DNA from: an uncultured Pelagibacteraceae bacterium
Lineage (GTDB): Bacteria > Pseudomonadota > Alphaproteobacteria > Pelagibacterales > Pelagibacteraceae
Assembly: GCA_902597335.1 (NCBI GenBank)
Contig: CACJXK010000008.1
Span: forward strand, 1 to 60,913
Length of the DNA: 60,913 nt
Direction: 5' to 3'
Shown: positions 1-8,952 of the stretch, piece after piece
Position numbering within the stretch: position 1 is the first letter of the stretch
Layout of the letters: each line of letters starts with the position of its first letter
Notes under the pieces: model-generated
What the model saw: the letters and a program-made list of their open reading frames with translations, nothing else
Database searches by the model: none
Told to the model about the DNA's origin: nothing
Made by a program: the position numbers and the translations under genes

Positions 1-288
1 TACAACTGAGACTTTCTCTGATGAATGTGGATGTGCATTAATTTTACTCGGTTTACCATGTGTAGCCCATCTTACATGTCCAATACCAACATCACCCTTT
101 AAGTTAAATTTATTAATATCTTTTTCTAATATATCTACCCTACCCTCACATTTTACTTCTTTAATATCTCCATCAACTAATGTGGCAATACCTGCTGAAT
201 CATACCCTCTATATTCGAGTTTTTTCAAAGAGTTTATTATTCTGCTAGAAACTTCTTTTGAACTTATTATTCCTACTATTCCACACAT
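1..288 (-). CDS. glmS: Glutamine-fructose-6-phosphate aminotransferase, N-terminal part (runs off the window)
   Basis: Only the first 96 residues lie in the window. They begin MCGIVGII, so Cys2 would be the glutamine-amidotransferase nucleophile after removal of Met. They continue with the LEYRGYDSAG and GIGHVRWATHGKPS signatures of the GlmS glutaminase domain. The enzyme makes glucosamine-6-phosphate for peptidoglycan and LPS. The ATG overlaps the stop of the GlmU-type gene upstream by one base (TAATG), so the two are translationally coupled in one hexosamine operon. The sugar-isomerase domains would lie beyond base 1. Identity is clear; completeness cannot be judged. Confidence 0.93.
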   Translation of the reverse strand, partial: MCGIVGIISSKEVSSRIINSLKKLEYRGYDSAGIATLVDGDIKEVKCEGRVDILEKDINKFNLKGDVGIGHVRWATHGKPSKINAHPHSSEKVSVV

Positions 289-908
289 TATTTTTTTTTT
301 TTATAGTTTTTAATTTCAATTTGTTTAGCTCTTGTTAGTGCTAGTACATTCTTAGAAACTTTTCTTGTTATAACCGACCCTGCTCCAATTATACTTTTTT
401 TTTCAATCTTAACTGGTGCTACTAGAGATGAATTAGAACCAACAAATACCTCATCATTAATTATTGTTTTATTTTTTTTTACACCATCATAGTTACAAGT
501 AATTGTTCCTGCACCAATATTTACCCTTTTACCTAAATTAGAGTCTCCTATATATGAAAGATGGTTTAATTTTGAATTATTACCTATTACACTTTTTTTT
601 ACTTCGACGAAATTACCAACTTTTGATCCAGACTTTAGAACTGTGCCTGGTCTTAATCTAGCATAGGGACCAACATTTATGTTGTTTTCAATTCTTACTC
701 CTTCTAAATGAGAGAAAGATAAGATTTTGACATTGTTGCCTATTGATACATTGTCAGCAATTACCACATATGGTTCGATAGTAACATTTTTACCTATTTT
801 TGTATTTCTAGAAAAAAAAACTGTTTCTGGTGCAATCATTTTAACACCTTTTTTTAAAAATTTGTTTCTCAGTTTTGATTGAATATTTTTTAAATTTATT
901 TGTTTCAT
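288..908 (-). CDS. glmU: GlmU-type glucosamine-1-phosphate N-acetyltransferase, lacking the uridylyltransferase domain
   Basis: The 206 residues match the C-terminal left-handed beta-helix half of GlmU from the interdomain linker onward: [11 protein letters not shown] at 21-31, SHLEG at 66-70, YARLRPGT at 82-89, NFVEVKK at 99-105, NHLSYIGD at 115-122 and GTITCNYDG at 134-142. H116 corresponds to the catalytic His of E. coli GlmU. Normal GlmU has about 450 residues, with an N-terminal pyrophosphorylase domain carrying a GTRM-type nucleotide site. That half is absent, and the upstream DNA holds a divergent gene, not a detached half. The protein should acetylate glucosamine-1-phosphate; UDP transfer must come from another gene. 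It is coupled to glmS downstream. Confidence 0.85.
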   Translation of the reverse strand: MKQINLKNIQSKLRNKFLKKGVKMIAPETVFFSRNTKIGKNVTIEPYVVIADNVSIGNNVKILSFSHLEGVRIENNINVGPYARLRPGTVLKSGSKVGNFVEVKKSVIGNNSKLNHLSYIGDSNLGKRVNIGAGTITCNYDGVKKNKTIINDEVFVGSNSSLVAPVKIEKKSIIGAGSVITRKVSKNVLALTRAKQIEIKNYKKKK

Positions 909-975
909 TGATATTTTTATATATTTCAGTATTAGTTTAATTAATTCACAATTTATTTCTTAATAAAACTTTTAA

Positions 976-1641
976 ATGGCGCAAAAATTTACGATTCTCT
1001 TTGATCTGGATGGAACATTAATAGACACCGCCCCTGATTTAATACGTGCTCATAATCATGTAATGAAAAAATTTGGATATCCAACAAAAACTTTAGGTGA
1101 ATTAAAAAATGCTGTTGGTAAGGGCGCAAAAGCGATGATGGCTAAGGCTAATGGTCAATGGAAATGGTTTGATGAAAAAATTCAAAATGAAATGACAAAT
1201 GAATTTTTATCTTACTACGGAGATAATATTTTACATGAAAGTAAATTAATTAATGGAGTAGAGAAATTTCTAAATTGGTGTAAAAAAGAAAATATTTCTA
1301 TGGCTGTATGTACTAATAAGACAGAACATTTAGCAGTTGATCTTCTAAAAAAAATTGGAATTTTCGATTACTTTGAATATGTGGCTGGATACAATACCTT
1401 TGAATATTGCAAGCCAGATCCTAGACATTTAACTACCGTTATTGAAATTTTAGATGGTAACAAAAATAAATCAATTATGATTGGTGATAGTGAAACAGAC
1501 GCAAATGCAGCCAAAGCTGCAGAAATTCCAATAATATTGCTAAAATATGGATATACTGAAAAGAGATCGAGTGAAATATATCACAATCACTTGATAAAAG
1601 ATTTTAGAGGTATTGAGCAAATTATAACTAAATATCTTTAA
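976..1641 (+). CDS. gph: HAD-family phosphoglycolate phosphatase
   Basis: A 221-aa HAD hydrolase with motif I FDLDGTLIDT (nucleophile D10, acid D12), motif II around CTNKT near residue 113, Lys in KPDPRHL near 146 and motif IV GDSETDAN near 172. The cap domain lies between motifs I and II, as in Gph. The family hydrolyses 2-phosphoglycolate, a product of DNA repair and oxygenase reactions, although related HAD enzymes act on other small phosphates. It is divergent from the glmU-glmS pair with a 67-bp gap, and 53 bp separate it from prpD. Gph is the best name; the substrate is not fixed by sequence. Confidence 0.8.
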   Translation: MAQKFTILFDLDGTLIDTAPDLIRAHNHVMKKFGYPTKTLGELKNAVGKGAKAMMAKANGQWKWFDEKIQNEMTNEFLSYYGDNILHESKLINGVEKFLNWCKKENISMAVCTNKTEHLAVDLLKKIGIFDYFEYVAGYNTFEYCKPDPRHLTTVIEILDGNKNKSIMIGDSETDANAAKAAEIPIILLKYGYTEKRSSEIYHNHLIKDFRGIEQIITKYL

Positions 1642-1694
1642 TATTGATTAATTTATTTTAACTATTAAAACAAAATCATAAGTTAGGAGATATT

Positions 1695-3197
1695 TTGTTG
1701 TTAAACACTGTTAAAGTATACCCGTCAAAAATTAATCTTCCAAAGAAGAAACAGCTCGCCTGGAAAATAGCTCAAATAGCAAGTGATAATGCAAAGTTGA
1801 ACGAAGACTCGATAGAGATGGTTATTAATAGAATAATTGATAATGCATCAGTCGCTATAGCCTCACTAAACAGAAAACCAGTTATATCTGCGAGAGAAAT
1901 GGCTAGAGGGCATTTAAGAAAATCAGGATCAACAATGTTTGGAATTAATTCTAAAATCAGATTTGATCCTGAATGGGCTGCATGGGCAAATGGAACAGCA
2001 GTAAGAGAATTAGATTTTCACGATACCTTTCTTGCAGCTGACTATAGTCATCCAGGAGATAATATTCCTCCAATTTTAGCTGTTGGAGAAAAACTTAAAA
2101 GAAGCGGATTAGATTTATTAAAAGGAATCATCACTGCATATGAAGTTCAGGTAAACTTAGTTAAAGGCATTTGTCTCCATAAACATAAAATTGATCACAT
2201 TGCACATTTAGGACCAAGCGTTGCTGCAGGAATAGGGTCAATGTTAAAACTAAATACAGAAACCATTTATCAGGCAGTGCAACAAGCTCTTCATGTTAGC
2301 ATTTCGACACGTCAATCTAGAAAAGGTGAAATTTCAAGCTGGAAAGCATATGCTCCAGCTCATGCTAGTAAATTAGCAATTGAAGCAGTTGATAGAGCTA
2401 TGAGAGGCGAAGGTGCTCCTAGTCCTATTTACGAAGGAGAAGACAGTGTTATTGCTAGAATACTAGATGGAAAGAATGCTAAATATAGCGTTCCATTACC
2501 TAAAAAGAATGAACCAAAAAAAGCTATTTTAGAAACGTATACTAAAGAATACTCGGCAGAATATCAAGCACAAGCATTGATAGATATTGGTAAAAAATTA
2601 AATAAAAAAATTTCAGATTTAAAAAGCATTAAAAAAATAGATATTTATACTAGCCATCATACGCATTTTGTAATTGGTACAGGTGCTAATGATCCTCAAA
2701 AAATGGACCCAAATGCATCAAGAGAAACTTTAGATCACTCTATAATGTATATTTTTGCTGTAGCTTTAGAGGATGCAGATTGGCATCATGTAAAGTCGTA
2801 TACTAAAGCTAGATCAAACAAAAAAAGTACAATCAAAATATGGAAATCAATAACAACTCATGAAGATAAAAAATGGACCAAGAAATATCATCATCCAGAT
2901 CCAAAAAAGAAATCATTTGGGGCAAAAGTTGTGGTTACTTTAAATAATGGTAAAAAAATTTCTGAGGAGCTTGAGAGAGCTGATGCACATCCATATGGAG
3001 CAAGACCTTTTGAGAGACAAGATTATATTAAGAAATTTTTAACTCTAACTGGTAAAATATTGTCAAAAAAAGAAAGTGATAGATTTTTAAAAATTGTGCA
3101 AAATTTAAAAAATTTAAAAAAAGGAAATCTATATAAATTAAATATCAAGGTAAGCAGTAAATATTTAAAGAAAAATAATAAAAAAGGTATTTTTTAA
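1695..3197 (+). CDS. prpD: 2-methylcitrate dehydratase (MmgE/PrpD family)
   Basis: A 500-aa MmgE/PrpD-family protein, close to the 483 aa of E. coli PrpD. It dehydrates 2-methylcitrate to 2-methyl-cis-aconitate in propionyl-CoA oxidation. Recognisable segments are the [13 protein letters not shown] and ELDFHDTFL regions and the SHPGDNIPP motif near residue 120. Translation starts at TTG. An AGGAGA ribosome site at 1685-1690 is better spaced for the second TTG at 1698 than for the first at 1695, so the true protein may be one residue shorter. It is the first gene of prpD-prpB-prpC, with a 1-bp gap to prpB. No propionyl-CoA synthetase or PrpR-type regulator is nearby. Confidence 0.88.
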   Translation: MLLNTVKVYPSKINLPKKKQLAWKIAQIASDNAKLNEDSIEMVINRIIDNASVAIASLNRKPVISAREMARGHLRKSGSTMFGINSKIRFDPEWAAWANGTAVRELDFHDTFLAADYSHPGDNIPPILAVGEKLKRSGLDLLKGIITAYEVQVNLVKGICLHKHKIDHIAHLGPSVAAGIGSMLKLNTETIYQAVQQALHVSISTRQSRKGEISSWKAYAPAHASKLAIEAVDRAMRGEGAPSPIYEGEDSVIARILDGKNAKYSVPLPKKNEPKKAILETYTKEYSAEYQAQALIDIGKKLNKKISDLKSIKKIDIYTSHHTHFVIGTGANDPQKMDPNASRETLDHSIMYIFAVALEDADWHHVKSYTKARSNKKSTIKIWKSITTHEDKKWTKKYHHPDPKKKSFGAKVVVTLNNGKKISEELERADAHPYGARPFERQDYIKKFLTLTGKILSKKESDRFLKIVQNLKNLKKGNLYKLNIKVSSKYLKKNNKKGIF

Positions 3198-3198
3198 A

Positions 3199-4095
3199 AT
3201 GCATTTTGTTGAAAAAGATTTAACACAAAAAAGAATTGACTTAGATAAAAAGCTTAAATCTAATAAAATTCTTAGAGTTCCTGGTGCCTACAATCCTTTA
3301 ACAGCTAAATTGATAGAGGAAATCGGTTATGATGCAGTCTATGTGTCTGGCGGAGTAATGGCAAATGATTTAGGATTTCCAGATATAGGATTAACAACTC
3401 TTCAAGATGTTAGCACAAGATCTTATTTAATTTCTAGAGTAACAAATCTTCCAACAATTGTTGATATTGATACTGGATTTAAGTCATGTAAAGAAACAAT
3501 TGAGACATTTGAAGAATTTGGAGTTTCTGCCGTTCATTTGGAAGATCAGATTGAACAGAAAAGATGTGGCCATTTAGATAATAAAGAACTTATCTCAAGA
3601 GAGAAAATGGTTGAAAAGATAAAAGAATGTGTGACCTCAAGAAAAGATAAAAATTTTAAAATTATAGCAAGATCTGATGCAAAAAGTGTAGAAGGAATAG
3701 ATAGTATGATTGACAGATGTAAGGCATATGTCGATGCAGGTGCTGAAGTAATATTTCCAGAAGCTTTAGAGGATGAGAAGGAATTCGAATTCGTTAGAAA
3801 ATCCCTTGATTGTTATCTTTTGGCTAACATGACAGAGTTTGGAAAATCAAAATTACTCAATTATAAACAACTTGAAAAATTAGGATATAATATTGTTATT
3901 TATCCTGTGTCTACTCAAAGATTAGCTATGAAAAATGTTGAGGACGGTTTACGTGCCATTTTTGCTGATGGACATCAAAACAATATTATTGATAAAATGC
4001 AAACGCGTAAGAGATTATATGATTTAGTAGAATACGAAAAATATAATGCTTTAGATGAAAAAATTTATAATTTTAATACAGATGGACACGAATAA
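3199..4095 (+). CDS. prpB: Methylisocitrate lyase
   Basis: A 298-aa member of the PEP mutase/isocitrate lyase superfamily. The metal-site segment IVDIDTGF is at 87-94. The flexible-loop motif KRCGH at 121-125 holds the catalytic Cys123 and is the form seen in methylisocitrate lyases. It cleaves 2-methylisocitrate to pyruvate and succinate. The length matches PrpB (about 296 aa) and is much shorter than true isocitrate lyases. It lies one base after prpD, and its stop overlaps the prpC start (TAATG), giving a tightly coupled operon. Confidence 0.9.
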   Translation: MHFVEKDLTQKRIDLDKKLKSNKILRVPGAYNPLTAKLIEEIGYDAVYVSGGVMANDLGFPDIGLTTLQDVSTRSYLISRVTNLPTIVDIDTGFKSCKETIETFEEFGVSAVHLEDQIEQKRCGHLDNKELISREKMVEKIKECVTSRKDKNFKIIARSDAKSVEGIDSMIDRCKAYVDAGAEVIFPEALEDEKEFEFVRKSLDCYLLANMTEFGKSKLLNYKQLEKLGYNIVIYPVSTQRLAMKNVEDGLRAIFADGHQNNIIDKMQTRKRLYDLVEYEKYNALDEKIYNFNTDGHE

Positions 4096-5219
4096 TGAGT
4101 GATGAAATCAAAAAAGGTTTACTCGGTATAGTTGTTGACGAAACAGAGGTTTCTAAAGTAATGCCAGAGATTAATTCTCTTACTTATAGAGGATACGCTG
4201 CTCAAGATTTATGTGCAAAATGCAAATTTGAAGAGGTAGCTTATCTTATTTTGAATGGTGAGTTACCAACAAAAAAACAATTAAAAAAATTTGAAAAGGA
4301 AGAGAGAAAAGAAAGAAAACTATCTAAAACTTTGTTAGATGATATAAGAAAGTTTCCAAAAAAAGCTCACCCAATGGATGCTGCAAGAACAGCAGTAAGT
4401 ATTATGGGACTTGAAGATAAAGAAACCAAAGATAATTCACCAAAAGCAAATATGCGAAAAGTGATGCGAATTTTTGCAAAAATGCCTGTTGCGTTAGCTG
4501 CTTTTTATAGAGCAAGAAAAGGAAAAAAGATTATTCCACCAAAAAAAAATCTATCTTTTTCAGAAAATTTTTTTCATATGTGTTTTGGTAAAGTTCCAAA
4601 TAAAGAAATTGTAAAAGCATTCGATGTCTCTCTAATTTTATATGCTGAACATAGTTTTAATGTTTCGACTTTTACTGCAAGAACAATAACGAGTAGTTTA
4701 TCTGATATTCACGGTGCAATTACTGGAGCGATAGCAAGTTTAAAAGGTCCTCTTCATGGAGGAGCTAATGAGGAAGTAATGCATATGATGAATAAAATTA
4801 AACAACCTAAAAATGCACTTAAATGGATAAATAAAGCTTTAGACAATAAAGATGTAGTTATGGGATTTGGACACAGAGTATATAAAAGTGGAGACTCAAG
4901 AGTGCCTACAATGAGAGAATATTTTGGTAAGGTTGCAAGGATTAAAAAAGATAAAAAGTTTGAAAAGATTTATGACATAGTTGAAAAGGTAATGATCGAT
5001 AGAAAAAATATTCATCCTAATGTTGATTATCCAACTGGACCAACATATCATTTGATGGGTTTTGATACTGATTTTTTTACTCCAATTTTTGTAATTTCAA
5101 GAATTACTGGTTGGTCAGCTCATATTATAGAGCAACATGCCGCAAATAAATTGATAAGACCACTTGCCAGTTATAAAGGTAATAAATATCGAAAAGTAAT
5201 CCAACTTAACCAAAGATAA
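4095..5219 (+). CDS. prpC: 2-methylcitrate synthase (citrate synthase family)
   Basis: A 374-aa type-II citrate-synthase fold protein. Catalytic regions are AEHSFNVS (His near 190), GPLHGGANE (His near 222) and GFGHRVYKSGDSR (near 259). It condenses propionyl-CoA with oxaloacetate to give 2-methylcitrate. The length and its place after prpD and prpB support PrpC over the housekeeping citrate synthase, which is normally about 430 aa in alphaproteobacteria. Some citrate synthase activity is common in this family. It ends 11 bp before the convergent FkbM gene, with no clear terminator hairpin between them. Confidence 0.88.
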   Translation: MSDEIKKGLLGIVVDETEVSKVMPEINSLTYRGYAAQDLCAKCKFEEVAYLILNGELPTKKQLKKFEKEERKERKLSKTLLDDIRKFPKKAHPMDAARTAVSIMGLEDKETKDNSPKANMRKVMRIFAKMPVALAAFYRARKGKKIIPPKKNLSFSENFFHMCFGKVPNKEIVKAFDVSLILYAEHSFNVSTFTARTITSSLSDIHGAITGAIASLKGPLHGGANEEVMHMMNKIKQPKNALKWINKALDNKDVVMGFGHRVYKSGDSRVPTMREYFGKVARIKKDKKFEKIYDIVEKVMIDRKNIHPNVDYPTGPTYHLMGFDTDFFTPIFVISRITGWSAHIIEQHAANKLIRPLASYKGNKYRKVIQLNQR

Positions 5220-5230
5220 TTTAATTATTC

Positions 5231-5848
5231 TTAAATTCTTTTTTCTGCAAGTATATTTTCACCATCAATCTTGTTTAAAATATATCCGTTTGATAAAAGT
5301 TTTTTTTTAATTTCATCTAGTTTTTTCCCTTCTTTAAAAGTTCCATCAAAATGTTTATATTCAAACAAAATTTTATTTATTCTAATTTCATCTAAATTTA
5401 TACTACTCATTATGTTGTATTCGGAACCCTCAACATCTATTTGAAGTTTTTCAACACTTAAAATAGAATACTCTTTAATTAAGTCATTAAATGTTACTGA
5501 ATTTATTTCTATACTTTCAATATCCTCTTCTTCAATTTTGAATCTTTTATACCTATGGTCTAAAATATGGTTTTTATTAAATGAACCTATGCCACTGGCC
5601 CAATGCTTGCCCAATTTTTTAATCGAGTTCTCTTTTACAAAGTAAAATTTGTTAGTTTTATTAGTATCAGATACAGCTTTATTGCAGTACATAATGTTAT
5701 TAAATAATTTAGTGTTATTTATAAGTTTTTGGAAGTTGTAAGGAACTGGCTCAACTAAGAGAATTTTTTTACTTTTAAATAAATTTATTTCATCAACTAA
5801 ATATTCGCCAGTATGTGCTCCAATAACAACCAGGCCAAAATTGCTCAC
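5231..5848 (-). CDS. FkbM-family SAM-dependent methyltransferase
   Basis: A 205-aa protein. The N-terminal GLVVIGAHTGEYL segment is the family's SAM-binding glycine motif, usually written GANxG, here with His. LLVEPVP follows near 31, and the LQIDVEGSEYNIM motif near 138 is diagnostic of FkbM proteins. FkbM enzymes O-methylate sugars and other small molecules, so a role in glycan decoration is plausible but unproven. The start is GTG directly after an AGG, with almost no spacing, so the exact start is uncertain. The motif sits so close to the N-terminus that the upstream helix of larger relatives is missing. It follows nrdB by 9 bp and may be co-transcribed. Confidence 0.75.
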   Translation of the reverse strand: MSNFGLVVIGAHTGEYLVDEINLFKSKKILLVEPVPYNFQKLINNTKLFNNIMYCNKAVSDTNKTNKFYFVKENSIKKLGKHWASGIGSFNKNHILDHRYKRFKIEEEDIESIEINSVTFNDLIKEYSILSVEKLQIDVEGSEYNIMSSINLDEIRINKILFEYKHFDGTFKEGKKLDEIKKKLLSNGYILNKIDGENILAEKRI

Positions 5849-5857
5849 CTATAACAA

Positions 5858-6865
5858 TCAGCTGAAAGCCTCAGTCCAAGACCCTCTGGTAGAAGCTTTT
5901 GAATACTCTGTAGCTCTACCTTCAAAGAAGTTCATGTGCTCTACTGCATTCAACATAGTATCAAGCCAAGTTAGTGGATTTTTTTGAACATCATAAATAG
6001 CCTCTAATCCTAACTGGTCCAATCTTCTATTTGCAATAAACCTTATATATTCTTTAACTTCTTTTGCTGTTAAACCTTCCATAGGTCCCATTTCAAAAGC
6101 TAAATCAATAAACGAATCTTCGTGCTCGACAATAGTTCTGCACGCTTCGTAAAGTTCTTTTTTAAGTTTTGGTGTCCATATTTCAGGGTTTTCTTTGATA
6201 AACTCCTTAAAGATTCTAATCATCGAATTGCAGTGAAGTGTCTCATCTCTTACCGACCAAGTAACAATTTGGCCCATACCTTTCATTTTATTATGTCTTG
6301 GAAAATTAAGTAAAATTGCAAAACTTGCGAATAATTGTAGACCTTCAGTAAATGCACTAAATACTGCAACAGTTTTTGCAATATCTTCTTTAGAATTCAC
6401 ATTAAAATTTTGCATGTAGTCGTACTTATCTTTCATCTCCTTATACTTCATGAAAGCAGAATATTCAGATTCTGGCATTCCAATAGTATCTAAAAGGTGC
6501 GAATAAGCTGCAACGTGTACAGTTTCCATTGAAGCAAACGCGGTCATCATCATTAAAACTTCAGTTGGCTTAAATACAGTCGTGTAATGTCTTAAGTAAC
6601 AGTTATTAACTTCAACATCTGCTTGAGTAAAAAATCTAAAGATTTGAGTTAATAAGTTTTTTTCTGGTTGTGATAAGTTTTTTTGCCAATCTCTTACATC
6701 ATCTCCTAATGGAACCTCTTCTGGCAACCAATGAATTCTTTGTTGTGTTAACCACGCATCATAACACCATGGGTATCTAAATGGTTTGTAAACTGGATTC
6801 TCAACTAATAAACCCATTTTTTTTGGTTGAATTATTTCTTTATTTAATTTTTCTGCTACTGACAC
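5858..6865 (-). CDS. nrdB: Ribonucleoside-diphosphate reductase beta subunit (class I)
   Basis: A ferritin-like radical subunit. Numbered from an upstream GTG at 6874, the metal ligands are D86, E117, H120, E177, E211 and H214. The radical tyrosine is Y124, with the same spacing as E. coli D84, E115, H118 and Y122, so a tyrosyl-radical diiron (class Ia-like) cofactor is expected. A GAGGAG ribosome site at 6879-6874 overlaps the first GTG, so I prefer the GTG at 6865, which gives 335 aa and a 10-bp overlap with the nrdA stop. It provides deoxynucleotides together with NrdA. There is no N-terminal ATP-cone. Confidence 0.93.
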   Translation of the reverse strand: MSVAEKLNKEIIQPKKMGLLVENPVYKPFRYPWCYDAWLTQQRIHWLPEEVPLGDDVRDWQKNLSQPEKNLLTQIFRFFTQADVEVNNCYLRHYTTVFKPTEVLMMMTAFASMETVHVAAYSHLLDTIGMPESEYSAFMKYKEMKDKYDYMQNFNVNSKEDIAKTVAVFSAFTEGLQLFASFAILLNFPRHNKMKGMGQIVTWSVRDETLHCNSMIRIFKEFIKENPEIWTPKLKKELYEACRTIVEHEDSFIDLAFEMGPMEGLTAKEVKEYIRFIANRRLDQLGLEAIYDVQKNPLTWLDTMLNAVEHMNFFEGRATEYSKASTRGSWTEAFS

Positions 6866-8793
6866 GATAAACACTCCTCATAATCTTGTTGGTTATTATT
6901 TTCTTCTTTTGATTTATAAACGTTTGCTGCAATGTCAGTTGAATTTGCATCATTAACATTTTCAGCACGTTGTATTGATTTAGACCTGCAGTAATAAAGA
7001 CTCTTCAAACCTTTTTTCCAAGCTTGGAAATGAATTTGATGTAAATCTCTTTTATGTACATCTGCAGGTAAAAATAAGTTAATAGATTGAGCTTGAGAAA
7101 TATGAGGCGTTCTGTCTGCACTCAAATCAACAAGCCATCTTTGATCTAACTCAAAAGCTGTCTTAAAAACATCTTTTTCATCTTGAGTTAAAAAATCTAA
7201 ATGTGACACTGACCCTTGGTTAGTTGTGATACTTGACCAAACTTCATCTGTGTCTTTTCCATGTTTTTTTAATAGTTTTCTTAAATATTTGTTACGCACA
7301 TTGAAAGATCCTGAAAGTGTTTTATGTGTGAAACTATTTGCAGCAATTGGTTCAACGCCAGGTGAAGTTCCACCACATATAATAGATATAGAAGCGGTTG
7401 GCGCTATTGCAGTTTTGTTAGAAAACCTCTCCATAATTCCATAATCTGCAGCATCTGGACATGGCCCTCTTTCCTCTGCCAAATCTTTAGATGCTTTATC
7501 TACATTTTTATGAATATGCTCAAAGATCTTTTTGTTCCAAGCTTTGCTCATAACAGATTCTATTGGGATCATTTTCTTTTGATAATAAGAATGAAGTCCC
7601 ATCACACCCAATCCAACACTTCGTTCTCTCATTGCTGAATATGTTGCATCACTAAATTGCTCAGGTGCATTTTCTATAAAATCAGTCATAACGTTGTCTA
7701 GGAACCTCATAACATCTTGTATAAAGTTTTCATCATCTTTCCATTCATCATATTTCTCTACGTTTAACGATGATAAACAACATACAGCAGTTCTATCTCT
7801 TCCATCTTTATCTATTCCTGTTGGAAGAGTTATCTCGCTACAAAGATTTGAAGTTTTAACATTAAGACCAGCAAGTTTGTGGTGTTGAGGAATTTGCCTA
7901 TTAACAGTATCAATGAAAACAATATATGGTTCTCCTGTTTCAATTCTTGCAGTTAATAATCTTATCCATAAATTTCTTGCAGAAACTGTTGCTTGAACCG
8001 CTCCATCTTTTGGACTTTTAAGTCCCCATTGTTCATCTAGTTCAACAGCTCTCATAAAAGCATCTGAAACTAAAACACCGTGGTGTAGATTTAATGATTT
8101 TCTATTTGGATCTCCTCCAGTTGGTCTTCTCATTTCAATGAATTCCTCGATCTCTGGATGATCTATTGGAATATAGCAAGCCGCAGAGCCTCTTCTTAAT
8201 GAACCTTGGCTAATTGCCATAGTTAGAGAATCCATTACTTTAATAAAAGGAATTATCCCTGATGTTTTTCCAACTCTTCCTATTTTTTCGCCTATTGATC
8301 TAAGATTGCCCCAATAACTTCCAATACCACCTCCTCTTGCGGCTAGCCAAACATTCTCACTCCATAAGTCTAGAATACCATTCAGACTATCACTAGCTTC
8401 ATTTAAAAAACAAGATATCGGTAGTCCTCTAGTTGTTCCTCCGTTTGATAAAACTGGTGTTGCTGGCATAAACCATAAATTACTAATATAATTGTAAAGT
8501 CTCTGAGCATGTAAGTTGTCATCAGCGTAATGACTTGCAACTCTTGCAAATAAATCTTGAAAAGACTCGTTAGCACCTAAGTATCTATCTTTAAGAGTAG
8601 CTTTACCAAAATCGGTTAGGTTATCATCTTTGCTTCTATCAATTTTGATTGTTATACCTTTTGAATTCTGAAATAGTTCTGTTTCACTGTTTAGAGAAAA
8701 TAAATCTAGTCTTTTATCTTTAGCATCATGATTCACGTTTGGTGAATAATCAGAGACAGCTTTCCTAATAGCTTGTGATAAAATCTTGTTCAT
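6856..8793 (-). CDS. nrdA: Ribonucleoside-diphosphate reductase alpha subunit, without ATP-cone
   Basis: A 645-aa catalytic subunit. Active-site cysteines are C128 in LPISCFL, the Cys in NLCSEI and the Cys pair in AVCCLSSLN. The radical-transfer tyrosine pair is in SLYYCRS, and the redox-relay cysteines are the C-terminal CLSCQ. The loop PTASISIICGGTSPG is also present. E. coli NrdA has 761 aa and begins with an ATP-cone activity domain; here the catalytic domain starts within about 70 residues, so the cone is missing. A good AAGGAG ribosome site precedes the ATG. It is divergent from the phosphohexomutase gene and overlaps nrdB. Confidence 0.95.
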   Translation of the reverse strand: MNKILSQAIRKAVSDYSPNVNHDAKDKRLDLFSLNSETELFQNSKGITIKIDRSKDDNLTDFGKATLKDRYLGANESFQDLFARVASHYADDNLHAQRLYNYISNLWFMPATPVLSNGGTTRGLPISCFLNEASDSLNGILDLWSENVWLAARGGGIGSYWGNLRSIGEKIGRVGKTSGIIPFIKVMDSLTMAISQGSLRRGSAACYIPIDHPEIEEFIEMRRPTGGDPNRKSLNLHHGVLVSDAFMRAVELDEQWGLKSPKDGAVQATVSARNLWIRLLTARIETGEPYIVFIDTVNRQIPQHHKLAGLNVKTSNLCSEITLPTGIDKDGRDRTAVCCLSSLNVEKYDEWKDDENFIQDVMRFLDNVMTDFIENAPEQFSDATYSAMRERSVGLGVMGLHSYYQKKMIPIESVMSKAWNKKIFEHIHKNVDKASKDLAEERGPCPDAADYGIMERFSNKTAIAPTASISIICGGTSPGVEPIAANSFTHKTLSGSFNVRNKYLRKLLKKHGKDTDEVWSSITTNQGSVSHLDFLTQDEKDVFKTAFELDQRWLVDLSADRTPHISQAQSINLFLPADVHKRDLHQIHFQAWKKGLKSLYYCRSKSIQRAENVNDANSTDIAANVYKSKEENNNQQDYEECLSCQ

Positions 8794-8861
8794 TTAGCTC
8801 CTTTTTTGTACTATACTTAATTTAGTAAAACAACTAGATGTTGTATGATGGTTTGGTAATT

Positions 8862-8877
8862 ACACTATATAATCAAC
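8862..8877 (-). promoter_or_regulatory. Possible NrdR-box half-match upstream of nrdA
   Basis: The 159-bp gap between divergent nrdA and the phosphohexomutase gene contains, read on the minus strand, GTTGATTATATAGTGT. The right half equals the NrdR consensus half TATATWGTGT, and the left half is poor. A 15-bp palindrome with arms ACAAC and GTTGT lies at 8830-8844, about 33 bp away centre to centre. That spacing fits paired NrdR boxes, but its core does not match the consensus. This is suggestive only; no nrdR gene is in the window. Confidence 0.3.
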
Positions 8878-8952
8878 AAATCAATAGAACATTTATAGAA
8901 CTTGTAAAAAATATTATCAATAAAAAAATAAAAAAATTATAAAAATATCAAC

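Noticed and set aside
8808..8823. A second NrdR-like site close to the nrdA start
   Set aside because: It touches the ribosome-site region and lies about 54 bp from the other candidate, not a usual NrdR pair spacing; only about half the consensus positions match.
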